64,000 nt of DNA, from positions 1,178,001 to 1,242,000 of the forward strand of contig JADJWK010000002.1 of assembly GCA_016716405.1 (NCBI GenBank), given 5' to 3'. A model generated the notes under the pieces. The model saw only the letters and a program-made list of their open reading frames with translations, did no database searches and was not told the origin of the DNA. A program made the translations under genes and the position numbers. Each line of letters begins with the position of its first letter. Position 1 is the first letter of the stretch. This document shows positions 35,118 through 43,696 of this stretch, in pieces. The DNA comes from Candidatus Melainabacteria bacterium (GTDB taxonomy: Bacteria > Cyanobacteriota > Vampirovibrionia > Obscuribacterales > Obscuribacteraceae).

Positions 35118-35903
35118 TCAAGATTTGACCTGTATTTCGGCCAGGGCGGCTTTGATCTGATTGTGGAGATGACCGTTGCTGGCGATGATATCGCCCCGGG
35201 CGAGATCCAGATCGGCGCCTGCCAGGTCACTGACTCTGCCCCCGGCCTCGGTGACGATCAGGGAGCCGGCGGCTATATCCCAGGGGGCCAGCCCGGCTTC
35301 CCAGAAGCCGTCGGTGCGCCCGGCCGCCACGAAGCACAGGTCAAGGGCGGCGCTGCCGTCGCGTCTGACACCATGGCAGTGGCTGGTGAGGGTCTTGAAC
35401 TCGAGCATATTGTCCGAGTGATTGTTGCGGGTATCGGGAGGAAAGCCCGTGCTCAGAAGAGACTCGCCGATTTTTCTCGTGCCCGATACCTGGAGCCGGT
35501 CGTCATTGAGGAAGGCGCCGCCGCCGCGCTCGGCCCAGAAGAGCTCGTCGCTTACCGGGTTGTACACCACCCCCAGTACCACCTCGCCGTTCATCTCGAA
35601 ACCGATACTGACACAGAAGAAAGGATAGGAATGAGCATAATTGGTGGTGCCGTCCAGAGGATCGATGAGCCAGCGGCGATATGACTTCACCCGGCTCGCC
35701 CCTGATTCTTCGGCGAGGATGGCGTCGTCCTCGAACTCTGCCTCCAGAATGCTCTTGATCAGCTCCTCGCAGGCCCGGTCGACTTCGGTGACAAGATTGA
35801 AAGCGCCTTTATAGTCGACCTTGTGAGCGAGCCCGAGCTTCTCCCGCTGAATCCGACCCGCCTCGAGCGCCGCCCTGAAAGCAACCTTTCTCTCTCTTTT
35901 CAC
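35118..35903 (-). CDS. Inositol monophosphatase family enzyme
   Basis: 261 residues, normal length. Mg-binding motifs are complete: EESGA (about 66-70), WLIDPLDGTTNYAH (about 78-91) and APWDIAAGSLIVTEAGG near 203. Members hydrolyse inositol 1-phosphate or related sugar phosphates; SuhB-like RNA-polymerase roles are known in enterics but not inferable here. Start is the GTG at 35903, with GGGAG upstream. Two copies of GATATAGCTT lie about 30-55 bp upstream of the start. Confidence 0.85.
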   Translation of the reverse strand: MKRERKVAFRAALEAGRIQREKLGLAHKVDYKGAFNLVTEVDRACEELIKSILEAEFEDDAILAEESGASRVKSYRRWLIDPLDGTTNYAHSYPFFCVSIGFEMNGEVVLGVVYNPVSDELFWAERGGGAFLNDDRLQVSGTRKIGESLLSTGFPPDTRNNHSDNMLEFKTLTSHCHGVRRDGSAALDLCFVAAGRTDGFWEAGLAPWDIAAGSLIVTEAGGRVSDLAGADLDLARGDIIASNGHLHNQIKAALAEIQVKS

Positions 35904-35932
35904 CTGCTGCTCCCTTGAAATCGCTTCAGCTC

Positions 35933-35958
35933 GATATAGCTTCCGCTTGATATAGCTT
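35933..35958. repeat. Two GATATAGCTT copies with 16-bp period
   Basis: GATATAGCTT at 35933-35942 and 35949-35958, each preceded by a GCT(T/C) trinucleotide pattern, upstream of the minus-strand phosphatase gene. On the minus strand each contains CTATATC, so these might be duplicated -10-like elements. Confidence 0.45.
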
Positions 35959-36080
35959 TACTCGGACCCGGAGCCTGTTGACTGGCCCCGACACCGGGCC
36001 TTATCCTGATTGATCTCGTTATACCCAGGACCGGAGGCAAGCTGCAATAATGGCAGTCTCCCCTTCAACTCAAGAGCGGC

Positions 36081-36155
36081 GGGCAATTATCAGCCCATAG
36101 ACGCTGGCGACGGGTTGTCAACAGACCTTGCCGCCAGCCCCGGGCTGGCGTTTTT
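36081..36155 (+). promoter_or_regulatory. Attenuator-like leader of ileS
   Basis: A terminator hairpin, CGCCAGCCC (36132-36140) with GGGCTGGCG (36142-36150), is followed by TTTTTG and lies 5 bases before the ileS SD (AAGGAG). GCTGGCG at 36103-36109 can pair instead with CGCCAGC 36132-36138, which would break the terminator. A further small hairpin GGGC/GCCC (36081-36096) lies upstream. This is the layout of a transcription attenuator. A canonical T-box sequence is not present. Confidence 0.5.
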
Positions 36156-36175
36156 GTTAAAGGAGAGAATTTCCC

Positions 36176-39034
36176 ATGACAGGCAACTGCGAAAGCAAAT
36201 CCTATAGCGTCAATCTGCCCTCCACGGGTTTTCCGATGAAAGCCAACAGCTTCGTCCGGGAAGTGGAGTTCCAGAAGCGCTGGGACGAGATCGATGTCTA
36301 CCGGATGTGCCAGGAGCGCCGGAAAGATGCCGACAAGTTCGTGTTGCACGACGGACCCCCTTATCTCTCCTCTTCCAAGATCCATATCGGCACTGCCCTC
36401 AACAAGATCCTCAAGGACATAGTCACCAAGTACAAGACCCAGAAGGGCTTCTACAGCCCCTATGTGCCGGGCTATGACAGCCACGGTCTGCCCATCGAGA
36501 ATGCCGTTCTCAAAGACGTCAAAGGCGGGCGGGCGGCCCTGACGCCGGTGGAGCTCCGGCAGCGCTGCCGGGATTTCGCCCTGGCCAATCTCAAGGGGCA
36601 GGAAGCCAATTTCAGGCGCCTTGGTGTCTGGGGGGACTGGGCCAATCCGTATATCACCCTCGATCCCCGGTTCGAGGCTGCCCAGCTGCGAGTCTTCGCG
36701 AAGATGGCTGCGCAAGGCTATCTCTACAAGGGTCTCAAGTCCGTGCAGTGGTGCCCGAACTGCGAGACCGCCCTTGCCGAGGCGGAAGTGGAGTATGCCG
36801 ATCATGTCTCCCATTCGATCTATGTCCGCTTCGCGGTGGACGAGCCGTCTCTTGATCGCCTTCCCGAGTTCGTCGACAGGACCAGGCCGGTCAATTTCGT
36901 GATCTGGACCACAACGCCCTGGACCCTGCCCGGCAACATGGCAGTATGCCTGCACCCGGGATTCACTTACGAGTTCCTGGATACCGGCAAAGAGATCCTG
37001 GTCGTCGTGAACGACCTCAGAGATGCTTTTCTGAAAGCTGTGGGGCTGGCAGAAAGCGATGTGAAAGTGCTCGGCACTGCCCGGGGTGCCGACCTGGAGC
37101 ATATCGACACCAGACATCCATTCATGGACAGGAAGAGCCCGGTGGTGCTCGGCGAGCACGTCACCACCGAGGTCGGTACCGGCTGCGTCCACACCGCTCC
37201 CGGTCATGGTCCCGAGGACTACGAGATCGGCCGCCAGTACAAGCTCGACATCCTCTCGCCTGTGGACGGCAGAGGCATCTTCACCGAAGAGGCCGGCCAG
37301 TTCGCGGGGCAGCGTTTCGACAAGAGCAATCCGGTCATCGTCGAGCATCTCAAAGAGATCGGCGCCCTCATGGCCAACAGCTCGTACAGCCACAGTTATC
37401 CGCACTGCTGGCGGTGCAAGAAGCCTCTCATCTTCAGGGCCACCGAGCAATGGTTCGCTTCGGTGGACGGTTTCCGCAGCAAGGCTCTGGCGGCTATCGA
37501 TACGGTCAAATGGATACCGGCTTCCGGCCGAAACCGGATCTTCACCATGGTGGAGAATCGCTCGGACTGGTGTATAAGCCGCCAGCGTTCCTGGGGTGTG
37601 CCGATCCCGGTCTTCTATTGTGTCGCCTGCTCCGCACCTCTGATGACCGAGGAGTCCATCGAGAAAGTCGCTCAGGTCTTCGAGAAGGAAGGCTCCGACT
37701 CCTGGTGGAGCAAGAGTCCCGCCGAGCTTCTCGGCGACGGCTTCAAGTGCGGCTGCGGCGGCGGCGAGTTCACCCAGGAGACCGACATCATGGATGTCTG
37801 GTTCGACTCCGGGGTGACTCATTCGGCGGTTGTCGACGCCCGACAGGAGGAGCTCAGGGGAACACCCTGCGAGCTCTATCTCGAGGGCAGCGACCAGCAC
37901 CGCGGCTGGTTCCAGTCATCCCTTCTCACCAGTGTGGCGGTGAAGAATCGCGCTCCTTACAAGACCGTCCTCACTCACGGTTTTGTCGTGGACGAGAGCG
38001 GCAAGAAGATGTCCAAGTCGGTGGGCAACGTCGTGGAGCCGGATCAGGTGATCAAGCAATACGGGGCCGATGTGCTGCGTCTCTGGGTTGCCTCGGTCAA
38101 CTACACCGACGACATCCCGATCGGCAAGAATATGCTCGCTCAGCTCGCCGAAGTCTACCGGAAGCTGCGCAATACAGCCCGTTATATGCTGGGGAACCTT
38201 CACGACTTCGACCCGGCAACAGACGCGGTGGCTTACGAAGACCTCGGCGATCTGGACAGATATATCCTCCACCGCCTCTCGGAAGTGGTTGATGAGATCA
38301 ACGAAGACTTCGATAACTTCGAGTTCTTCAAGTATTATCAACTGCTCCAGAACTTCTGCGTGGTCACCCTCTCGAGCTTCTATTTCGATATCGCCAAAGA
38401 CCGGCTCTATACATCGGCGCCGGCAGCCCGGAGCCGCCGGGCGGTGCAGACGGTGCTCAATCAGCTCCTCCAGGCTCTGGTCAGGCTGCTGGTGCCGGTG
38501 ACACCGCATATGGCGGAAGACATCTGGCAGCACATGCCCGATGCCATAAAGAGCCGCGAAGCCCGGGAGCCCAGCGTGCTTCTCACTGATTTCCCGCAGG
38601 GCGAGAGCTCGCACCGTAATCCTGAGCTGGCAGCCTCTTTCAAGCAGCTCATCGAAGTGCGTTATGTGGTCAACAAAGCCCTGGAGGAAGCCCGCAAGAG
38701 CGGGGCCATAGGCAGCTCCCTGGAAGCCGGGGTGATACTCAATGTCGAGGACAGGGAGCTTTCGGCCAGGGTCGCCTCCCTGGGCGCCGATCTGCCCGGA
38801 TTCTTCATCACCTCCCAGGCCGCTCTCAGCGACTCGGGCAATGGCGGCATGACCGACGCCGAAGTGCTAGCCAGAGTGAGCGAGAGTGGAATCACGGTGG
38901 TGGTGGTGAAAGCAGACGGCGAGAAATGCGCCCGCTGCTGGAAGTTCTCCCGGAGAGTAGGCGAGAAGCCGGATATGGCCGAGCTCTGCAATGTCTGTGT
39001 CGAAGCGGTCACCGGTGGTGGTTGCTGCGCCTGA
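36176..39034 (+). CDS. ileS: Isoleucyl-tRNA synthetase
   Basis: 952 residues. A class I enzyme charging tRNA-Ile and editing valine. Visible are DGPPYLSSSKIHIGTALNKI (HIGH motif as HIGT, about 70), editing-domain TTTPWTLPGN near 243, the KMSKS loop in SGKKMSKSVGN near 611, and the C-terminal zinc finger CARC...CNVC (about 919-941), typical of the bacterial type 1 enzyme. The start ATG has AAGGAG 10 bases upstream, just after an intrinsic terminator hairpin, so expression is probably controlled by attenuation. Confidence 0.97.
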   Translation: MTGNCESKSYSVNLPSTGFPMKANSFVREVEFQKRWDEIDVYRMCQERRKDADKFVLHDGPPYLSSSKIHIGTALNKILKDIVTKYKTQKGFYSPYVPGYDSHGLPIENAVLKDVKGGRAALTPVELRQRCRDFALANLKGQEANFRRLGVWGDWANPYITLDPRFEAAQLRVFAKMAAQGYLYKGLKSVQWCPNCETALAEAEVEYADHVSHSIYVRFAVDEPSLDRLPEFVDRTRPVNFVIWTTTPWTLPGNMAVCLHPGFTYEFLDTGKEILVVVNDLRDAFLKAVGLAESDVKVLGTARGADLEHIDTRHPFMDRKSPVVLGEHVTTEVGTGCVHTAPGHGPEDYEIGRQYKLDILSPVDGRGIFTEEAGQFAGQRFDKSNPVIVEHLKEIGALMANSSYSHSYPHCWRCKKPLIFRATEQWFASVDGFRSKALAAIDTVKWIPASGRNRIFTMVENRSDWCISRQRSWGVPIPVFYCVACSAPLMTEESIEKVAQVFEKEGSDSWWSKSPAELLGDGFKCGCGGGEFTQETDIMDVWFDSGVTHSAVVDARQEELRGTPCELYLEGSDQHRGWFQSSLLTSVAVKNRAPYKTVLTHGFVVDESGKKMSKSVGNVVEPDQVIKQYGADVLRLWVASVNYTDDIPIGKNMLAQLAEVYRKLRNTARYMLGNLHDFDPATDAVAYEDLGDLDRYILHRLSEVVDEINEDFDNFEFFKYYQLLQNFCVVTLSSFYFDIAKDRLYTSAPAARSRRAVQTVLNQLLQALVRLLVPVTPHMAEDIWQHMPDAIKSREAREPSVLLTDFPQGESSHRNPELAASFKQLIEVRYVVNKALEEARKSGAIGSSLEAGVILNVEDRELSARVASLGADLPGFFITSQAALSDSGNGGMTDAEVLARVSESGITVVVVKADGEKCARCWKFSRRVGEKPDMAELCNVCVEAVTGGGCCA

Positions 39035-39106
39035 TTCCTGTAGAGATATTCAGGATCGGGATGCGGGATCCAGCAAGATAACCGTCTCGCCTTCCTGAAA
39101 ACCCGA

Positions 39107-39130
39107 AAGAGACGTCTGCATGCGTCTCTT
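39107..39130. terminator. Hairpin downstream of ileS, weak terminator
   Basis: AAGAGACG and CGTCTCTT form an 8-bp stem with an 8-base loop in the 265-bp gap after ileS. The 3' side ends in TCTCTTCT rather than a strong U tract. The remainder of the gap shows no other gene-like frame. Confidence 0.4.
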
Positions 39131-39299
39131 CTACGAGTATCTGTTTGTCTTGTAAGTGCTCGCAGGCGCTGGTGCTGCCCCAACAGGTTCGATCCCTCGA
39201 TCCCCTTTTCTGAAGTTCCTGCGTCGATGTTCGTATTAAACACCGAGATTGTGTCAAAAGTGTGAAATGGCAGGCTATTTCTTAAGATCCAGCAATAAT

Positions 39300-39854
39300 T
39301 CAGTTTTTGCTGGCGCCCCTTTTACCCTTTTCGCCTTTCCCGCCGCTGAGACTGTCCAGGGTGACTTTCATCTTCTCTGCTTCCGAATTCGGCGGGTGCA
39401 GGGTGAGGGCTTTTTTCAGAGCCCCGGCGCATTCGTCCTTCTTGCCGGCCATTTGCAGGGTGACAGCCAGGTTGTTCCAGAGCAGCCAGTCTTTGGGATC
39501 GAGCTTGACGCCTGTGCGCAGGGCGTCTTCGGCTTCTTTCAGTTTGCCCATCTGAGCATAGGTGCCGCCCAGATGCTTGTAGAAGTCCGGATCATCCGGG
39601 ACATCGGCGATGGCTTTCTTGTACTCCTCGACGGCGGCGCTGTAATTGCGTGCCTGGCGGTGCTCTTCGGCTGTGTTGAAGTGATAGTTGGCACGTAGCT
39701 GTTTTTTCCTGTCCCGGACCGGCGCCGGCTTTGCTTTGGATTTGGTCACCACGGCTTTGCCTGCTTCCAGGGGCTTATTGGCAAGAGCCGGAGACTGGCT
39801 CGAGAGTCCGAGAGCGATAGCGGTCAGGGAGAGAAGCAGATTGGTGCGCAGCAT
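39300..39854 (-). CDS. Exported TPR protein
   Basis: 184 residues. A signal peptide (1-25, ending ALA), a basic linker (SKAKPAPVRDRKK), then three TPRs (ANYHFNTAEEHRQARNYSAA, FYKHLGGTYAQMGKLKEAED, LWNNLAVTLQMAGKKDECAG) and a Gly/Lys-rich tail. A likely -10 (TAGAAT) lies on the minus strand at 39893-39898. Divergent from the lipoprotein gene. Confidence 0.75.
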   Translation of the reverse strand: MLRTNLLLSLTAIALGLSSQSPALANKPLEAGKAVVTKSKAKPAPVRDRKKQLRANYHFNTAEEHRQARNYSAAVEEYKKAIADVPDDPDFYKHLGGTYAQMGKLKEAEDALRTGVKLDPKDWLLWNNLAVTLQMAGKKDECAGALKKALTLHPPNSEAEKMKVTLDSLSGGKGEKGKRGASKN

Positions 39855-39892
39855 GTCAGACCTCGCGACAGGATAATTTGCATGAACAATTC

Positions 39893-39914
39893 ATTCTAAC
39901 AAGTCGCGTAGAAT
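39893..39914. promoter_or_regulatory. Back-to-back TAGAAT -10 elements
   Basis: ATTCTA at 39893-39898 (TAGAAT on the minus strand) and TAGAAT at 39909-39914 on the plus strand are 10 bp apart and point away from each other into the TPR gene (minus) and the lipoprotein gene (plus). Both fit -10 boxes at sensible distances from their genes; -35 boxes are not obvious. Confidence 0.45.
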
Positions 39915-39946
39915 GATAGCACCGGATCAACGAGACCAGACCAGAA

Positions 39947-40291
39947 ATGAAGCATATTCTGAGAACCCTGCCTGTTCTTGCCCTTACCATACTGCTGGCG
40001 GCCTGCCAGCAGGGCGGCTCGGGGGTGGAGCCTGAGAGCCGCACCAACAGCAAAGCGAAGCCTCAGTCCACCAAGACCGTCAAGGTCGAGCGGTTGGAGG
40101 ACGGCACCGAGCAGGTTCGCATTACCTACACCGATACGGAAGGGCGCAAGGAGGAGACTGTGGTGCCCCCCTCGCACTGCAAGGACTTCCTGAAAAAGGT
40201 CAGAGAAGCCGCCAGCCTGGGCAGCGCCGAGATGCAGGAGAAAGCCATCAACGATTTTCTCGACCAGCAGGAGAGCCTGGTGGGAGATTAG
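39947..40291 (+). CDS. Small lipoprotein
   Basis: 114 residues. A clear lipoprotein signal (MKHILRTLPVLALTILLAAC, Cys20 as lipidation site) is followed by a Ser/Gly/Lys linker and a small domain with strands (TKTVKVERLEDGTEQVRITY) and a C-terminal helix (EMQEKAINDFLDQQESL). No family is recognised. Presumably anchored to the outer or inner membrane facing the periplasm. Confidence 0.65.
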   Translation: MKHILRTLPVLALTILLAACQQGGSGVEPESRTNSKAKPQSTKTVKVERLEDGTEQVRITYTDTEGRKEETVVPPSHCKDFLKKVREAASLGSAEMQEKAINDFLDQQESLVGD

Positions 40292-40362
40292 GGCCAATGA
40301 GCGCTTTTCCTGAGCTTGTCTTTGGTATCTGGGAACCAACCTGATTCCCTGGAGTGTCAGCG

Positions 40363-40830
40363 TCAACCACGCCTTCTGACTGGAGCGCTGTGGGTCGTCG
40401 AGGCCACCCTCGAGTAGTTATTGCCGTTTCCTGAATAGGTCCGTCTGGAAGCGTAGCGGCTCACCGAATCGAGGGCCGCGGTAGCGTTGGCCTGCAGCCT
40501 GGGATTCTTGCTATAGCTTGCCACCCACTGGAACTCGGAGGCAGCGCTCTGGAGCTGGCCCTGTCCCTGATAGCAGAGCCCGGCATAATAATGGGTGATG
40601 TCCGAGGGGGGCATGATGGCGATCTTATCGAGAGCATCGCGATAGCGACCCTGGGTGTAGCTCTGATGAACGCTTTTCATAGCCTCGTTTGCTATGGAGC
40701 TGTTCTGTCTGGTGGCGCTTCTGCTGGCTTTTCGCTTCGCCTTGGCCTCGGCGGGCTCTTCTGTCGCCGGCGCCGACAGAAGAGCGAGGGCTGGCATGAC
40801 TGCAAGAGTGACCAGGAGTTTGTTCTTCAT
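40363..40830 (-). CDS. Exported protein with a TPR-like pair
   Basis: 155 residues. A signal peptide (1-22 or so) is followed by a Lys/Ala/Ser-rich linker, a TPR-like helical pair (HQSYTQGRYRDALDKI, YYAGLCYQGQGQLQSAASEF) and a polar tail with Arg, Asn and Ser. It lies 36 bp downstream of the YgfZ-TPR fusion on the same strand, so the two may be cotranscribed. Function unknown. Confidence 0.6.
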   Translation of the reverse strand: MKNKLLVTLAVMPALALLSAPATEEPAEAKAKRKASRSATRQNSSIANEAMKSVHQSYTQGRYRDALDKIAIMPPSDITHYYAGLCYQGQGQLQSAASEFQWVASYSKNPRLQANATAALDSVSRYASRRTYSGNGNNYSRVASTTHSAPVRRRG

Positions 40831-40866
40831 AGTATCTATATTTATTCCCGGTTTCTAACGATTACT

Positions 40867-42612
40867 TCAACTTTCAACCGCGGCAAGATGAGCCTGCATC
40901 TTCTTGAGGGGCTCCATGTCGCCTCGTTTCGCCGCCACCTCCACTCCCCGGCTCCAGGCGTCGGCGGCTTCTTTGCGCCTGTCCAGAGCCAGGAGAGCCC
41001 TGCCCAGATCGAGATAAGCGACAGTATGACTGGGCTTGATCTCGATGGCTTTGCGCAGATACTCGAGAGCGCGTCCGGGCTCGTCGAGCTCTAGAAGGCA
41101 GCTGCCCATGCCGTAATTAGCCAGAAGGTCCTGGCTGTCTATCGCCAGGACCTGCTCGAACATTCCCATTCGCGAGACTGTCTCTTCTCGTTTCACTTGC
41201 GCCTGGTCTTCTCGTCTTTTCTCTTCCATAGCCAGTCTTGCCGCTTCGCGCATGCGGATGCTCATGGACTCGGCTTTATGCTCTTCGGCTTTTTCTTTGT
41301 CTCCTTTCTCGAGCCAGAAAACGGAGAGATTGGTGTGAGCCATTGCCGAGTCGGGATTGAGGGTTTTGAGAAGGTCCATGGTCGCGATCGCTTCATCGAT
41401 ACGGGCGCGTTTGGATAGTATCACCCCCAGTGCCTCCAGCGCATCTTCGCAGACCGGATCGAGAGCGAGGGCCTGGCGCAGAAGGGCGATGGATCGTGAT
41501 TCTTCGGCGGGGAGCTCGGCGGGCTCCCGGGCGAACTCCTCTAGCGCTTCCTCATAAAGACTGCGAGCTTGCTCGCCCAGGTCCGGGCCTTTATAGAAAG
41601 GGAGAATCCTGACGGTGAGCGTCGCCCGGTGACCGTCTACCGTCACTTCCAGGTCGCGATCCGGGGTCCGGTAGTCACGCTTGATCATCACAAGAGCAAG
41701 ATATCTACCGAGAAACTCGGAGTGGCAATTAGATTTGATATAGCCGATTGTATCCGGGTCTCCGTTGTTGAGCAGGACAGGACTGCCCGGGGTCAGTTCG
41801 CGGTCCGGAGGCGGATTGAGCTCGGCGCCCACCAGGGCCCGGCTGGGCGCTCCCTGGCTCCGTATCCTGGCAAGGACCTCCTGACCCTGGAAACAGCCTT
41901 TCTCATAGCTCACAGCCGTCTCTGCATAAGGGGTCTCGGCAATCAGGCTGTCCCGGTCGAAATCGACGCCGAAAGCAGCAAGACCCGCCTCGATTCTGGC
42001 TGTCCGGGAAATCTGGTCTTCCAGCCGATTTTCAAGCCCATTTTCGAGTTTCACGAGGCCGCGGCCGGAGGCCTCCTTCTCGATTGCTTCGCGCAAGCTT
42101 CCGGGATCGCCGGAGGCGTAGATGAGAAAACCTGTCTCTCCGGTCTGGCTTACCGAGAATATCCTCACCTCTTGTTCGAAGAGCCTGCCCTGCCAGATAC
42201 CCTGGTTGAAAAGCCCGGCGTCGGGTCGGTCCAGTCCGGTCTGCAAGACAAGCCTGCTCAGCCTTCCCTCGACAAGACAGGGGACGGCTCTGACCTCTTC
42301 GATAGTCACCCTGTCGTTGAAAATGAAGCGCTCCAGGTGCTCGATGACCTGGGAAGCCTTCGGGGCGAGGAGGTAATAGACAGGCTCCTGTTCGGCTCCG
42401 GTCGGGTCGAGATAGATATGAAACACGCTCACCAATTGAGCCTTCCGATTTACCAGAGCGGATAGCTGGCCGCCGCCAGGCTGCAGCCTGCTCAGATCGC
42501 TGGTGACCTGGGATTGCAGGAAACGCCGGCAGTCTTCGCCCCGTACTCTGATCAGGGCGGTCCTGTCCTGGAGCCTGTAACAACCTTTCTCTCTGATTGT
42601 CCTGGTGTCCAT
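40867..42612 (-). CDS. ygfZ: YgfZ/GcvT-like folate-binding protein fused to TPRs
   Basis: 581 residues, versus about 330 for usual YgfZ. The N-terminal half has the T-protein fold (TALIRVRGEDCRRFLQSQVT near 20) and the YgfZ signature K-G-C-F-x-G-Q-E near residue 235, whose Cys is needed for Fe-S protein maintenance. The C-terminal part (about 370-580) holds several TPRs. The fusion is unusual. It lies next to an A-type Fe-S carrier gene upstream on the same strand, which agrees with a joint role in Fe-S cluster assembly or repair of MiaB-like enzymes. Confidence 0.85.
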   Translation of the reverse strand: MDTRTIREKGCYRLQDRTALIRVRGEDCRRFLQSQVTSDLSRLQPGGGQLSALVNRKAQLVSVFHIYLDPTGAEQEPVYYLLAPKASQVIEHLERFIFNDRVTIEEVRAVPCLVEGRLSRLVLQTGLDRPDAGLFNQGIWQGRLFEQEVRIFSVSQTGETGFLIYASGDPGSLREAIEKEASGRGLVKLENGLENRLEDQISRTARIEAGLAAFGVDFDRDSLIAETPYAETAVSYEKGCFQGQEVLARIRSQGAPSRALVGAELNPPPDRELTPGSPVLLNNGDPDTIGYIKSNCHSEFLGRYLALVMIKRDYRTPDRDLEVTVDGHRATLTVRILPFYKGPDLGEQARSLYEEALEEFAREPAELPAEESRSIALLRQALALDPVCEDALEALGVILSKRARIDEAIATMDLLKTLNPDSAMAHTNLSVFWLEKGDKEKAEEHKAESMSIRMREAARLAMEEKRREDQAQVKREETVSRMGMFEQVLAIDSQDLLANYGMGSCLLELDEPGRALEYLRKAIEIKPSHTVAYLDLGRALLALDRRKEAADAWSRGVEVAAKRGDMEPLKKMQAHLAAVES

Positions 42613-42648
42613 CTTTCTCTACTTTTTTCTGTTCGACTCGAAAGTGGC

Positions 42649-42676
42649 GACCCGTGCCGGCTGACCGGCACGGGTC
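42649..42676 (-). terminator. 12-bp perfect hairpin between the Fe-S carrier and ygfZ genes
   Basis: GACCCGTGCCGG, loop CTGA, CCGGCACGGGTC. The stem is very stable but lacks an immediate U tract on the minus strand (GCCACTTTC follows). It could partly terminate the carrier transcript or stabilise its 3' end. Confidence 0.5.
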
Positions 42677-42697
42677 GAGGATAGTCCTGAATTTTCT

Positions 42698-43048
42698 CTA
42701 AACAGAGAAAGACTCGCCGCAGCCGCAGGTCCCTTTGGCTTGCGGATTCTTGATCACGAAGCCTTTGCCCTGCAAACCGCTCTGGAAGTCCAGGACGGTG
42801 CCTTTGAGATAGATGGCGCTTTTGGGATCGATGAAGACTTTGACGCCATGCTGCTCGATGACGTGGTCTTTCTCCTGGGCAGTATCGAAGCTCAGCCCGT
42901 AAGACATGCCGGAGCAGCCTCCGCCGCGAATCTCGAGCCTCAGCCCTTCTTTGCCTTGCTCTTCTTTGAGCAGCTCTTTTACCTGTTCGGCTGCAGCCTC
43001 GGTCAGGGTGACCACGGCTGTGCTCTCCTGGGTAGTGGATTCGGTCAT
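42698..43048 (-). CDS. A-type iron-sulfur carrier (IscA/ErpA/SufA family)
   Basis: 116 residues. It receives Fe-S clusters from scaffolds and hands them to target proteins. The three ligand cysteines are C45 (GGGCSGMSY), C108 and C110 (KGTCGCGESF). GGAGGTGG lies six bases before the ATG, one of the best SDs in the window. The neighbour ygfZ fits a functional pair. Which A-type subgroup it belongs to cannot be told by eye. Confidence 0.92.
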   Translation of the reverse strand: MTESTTQESTAVVTLTEAAAEQVKELLKEEQGKEGLRLEIRGGGCSGMSYGLSFDTAQEKDHVIEQHGVKVFIDPKSAIYLKGTVLDFQSGLQGKGFVIKNPQAKGTCGCGESFSV

Positions 43049-43075
43049 TGATTGCCACCTCCGCGGGCTGAAAGA

Positions 43076-43696
43076 TTAGGTTCGTCCTGATAATTTACCA
43101 TATTCTGCCAGTTTCGAGGCTACTCTCGCCAGTTTGGGCTCCTGGCTCTTAATAAGCTCGGCAAGTTCGACGAATTTGAAGCTGATCAGCTCGTCTCTCT
43201 TTATTTTTACAGGCGCTCTCCCGGGCTGGTCCGCCACCAGGACATAGAGGAAATCATGATGATAATGGCTATCCTCGCCACGTGCCGGATTGGCGGGGAT
43301 GAAATGGGTGTCTATATCGAGGGGTATCTCGCTCTTTCTGTGCCAGTCAGCAGCTCGAACGCCCGTGATCCCGGTCTCCTCGGTAAATTCGCGAAATGCG
43401 CCGCTTTCGGGGAGCTCGTTCGAATCGAGATGACCGCCCGGCTGTATCCAGATGTCCAGGCTCCTGTGGTGGACCAGCAGAGCGGTACTGGAAGTGGTAT
43501 CAACAAACAGAGCGCTGGCGGTGAGGTGCCCGCGGAAATTGCGGCGCTGGCAGATACTCGGTCCATTCTCCCGGAGCTGGCTTGTGAGAGCCGCCAGCGC
43601 CCCGACCTCTTCCGGGAAGGTCTTCAGATATCGTCTCAAGATTCCTTCCACCGCCTCCAGATAGGCGGGGCTGTTCTCAATCGGCTCGGTTTTCAT
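43076..43696 (-). CDS. Nudix hydrolase
   Basis: 206 residues. The Nudix box is complete: G88-x5-E94-x7-R102-E-F-T-E-E-T-G-I. It hydrolyses a nucleoside diphosphate linked to another moiety; the substrate is unknown. The N-terminal helix and the GGHLDSNELP strand suit the group similar to MutT-like or CoA/ADP-ribose pyrophosphatases. Its start lies inside the end of the preceding thioredoxin-like gene (20-nt overlap), so it is the last gene of a minus-strand operon. Confidence 0.85.
   Translation of the reverse strand: MKTEPIENSPAYLEAVEGILRRYLKTFPEEVGALAALTSQLRENGPSICQRRNFRGHLTASALFVDTTSSTALLVHHRSLDIWIQPGGHLDSNELPESGAFREFTEETGITGVRAADWHRKSEIPLDIDTHFIPANPARGEDSHYHHDFLYVLVADQPGRAPVKIKRDELISFKFVELAELIKSQEPKLARVASKLAEYGKLSGRT

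Noticed and set aside
36000..36155. ileS leader as a canonical T-box
   Set aside because: No T-box sequence and TGGC would not pair with a tRNA-Ile ACCA end.
36065..37900. 611-codon minus-strand frame over ileS
   Set aside because: ileS on the plus strand is certain; the antisense translation has no family features.
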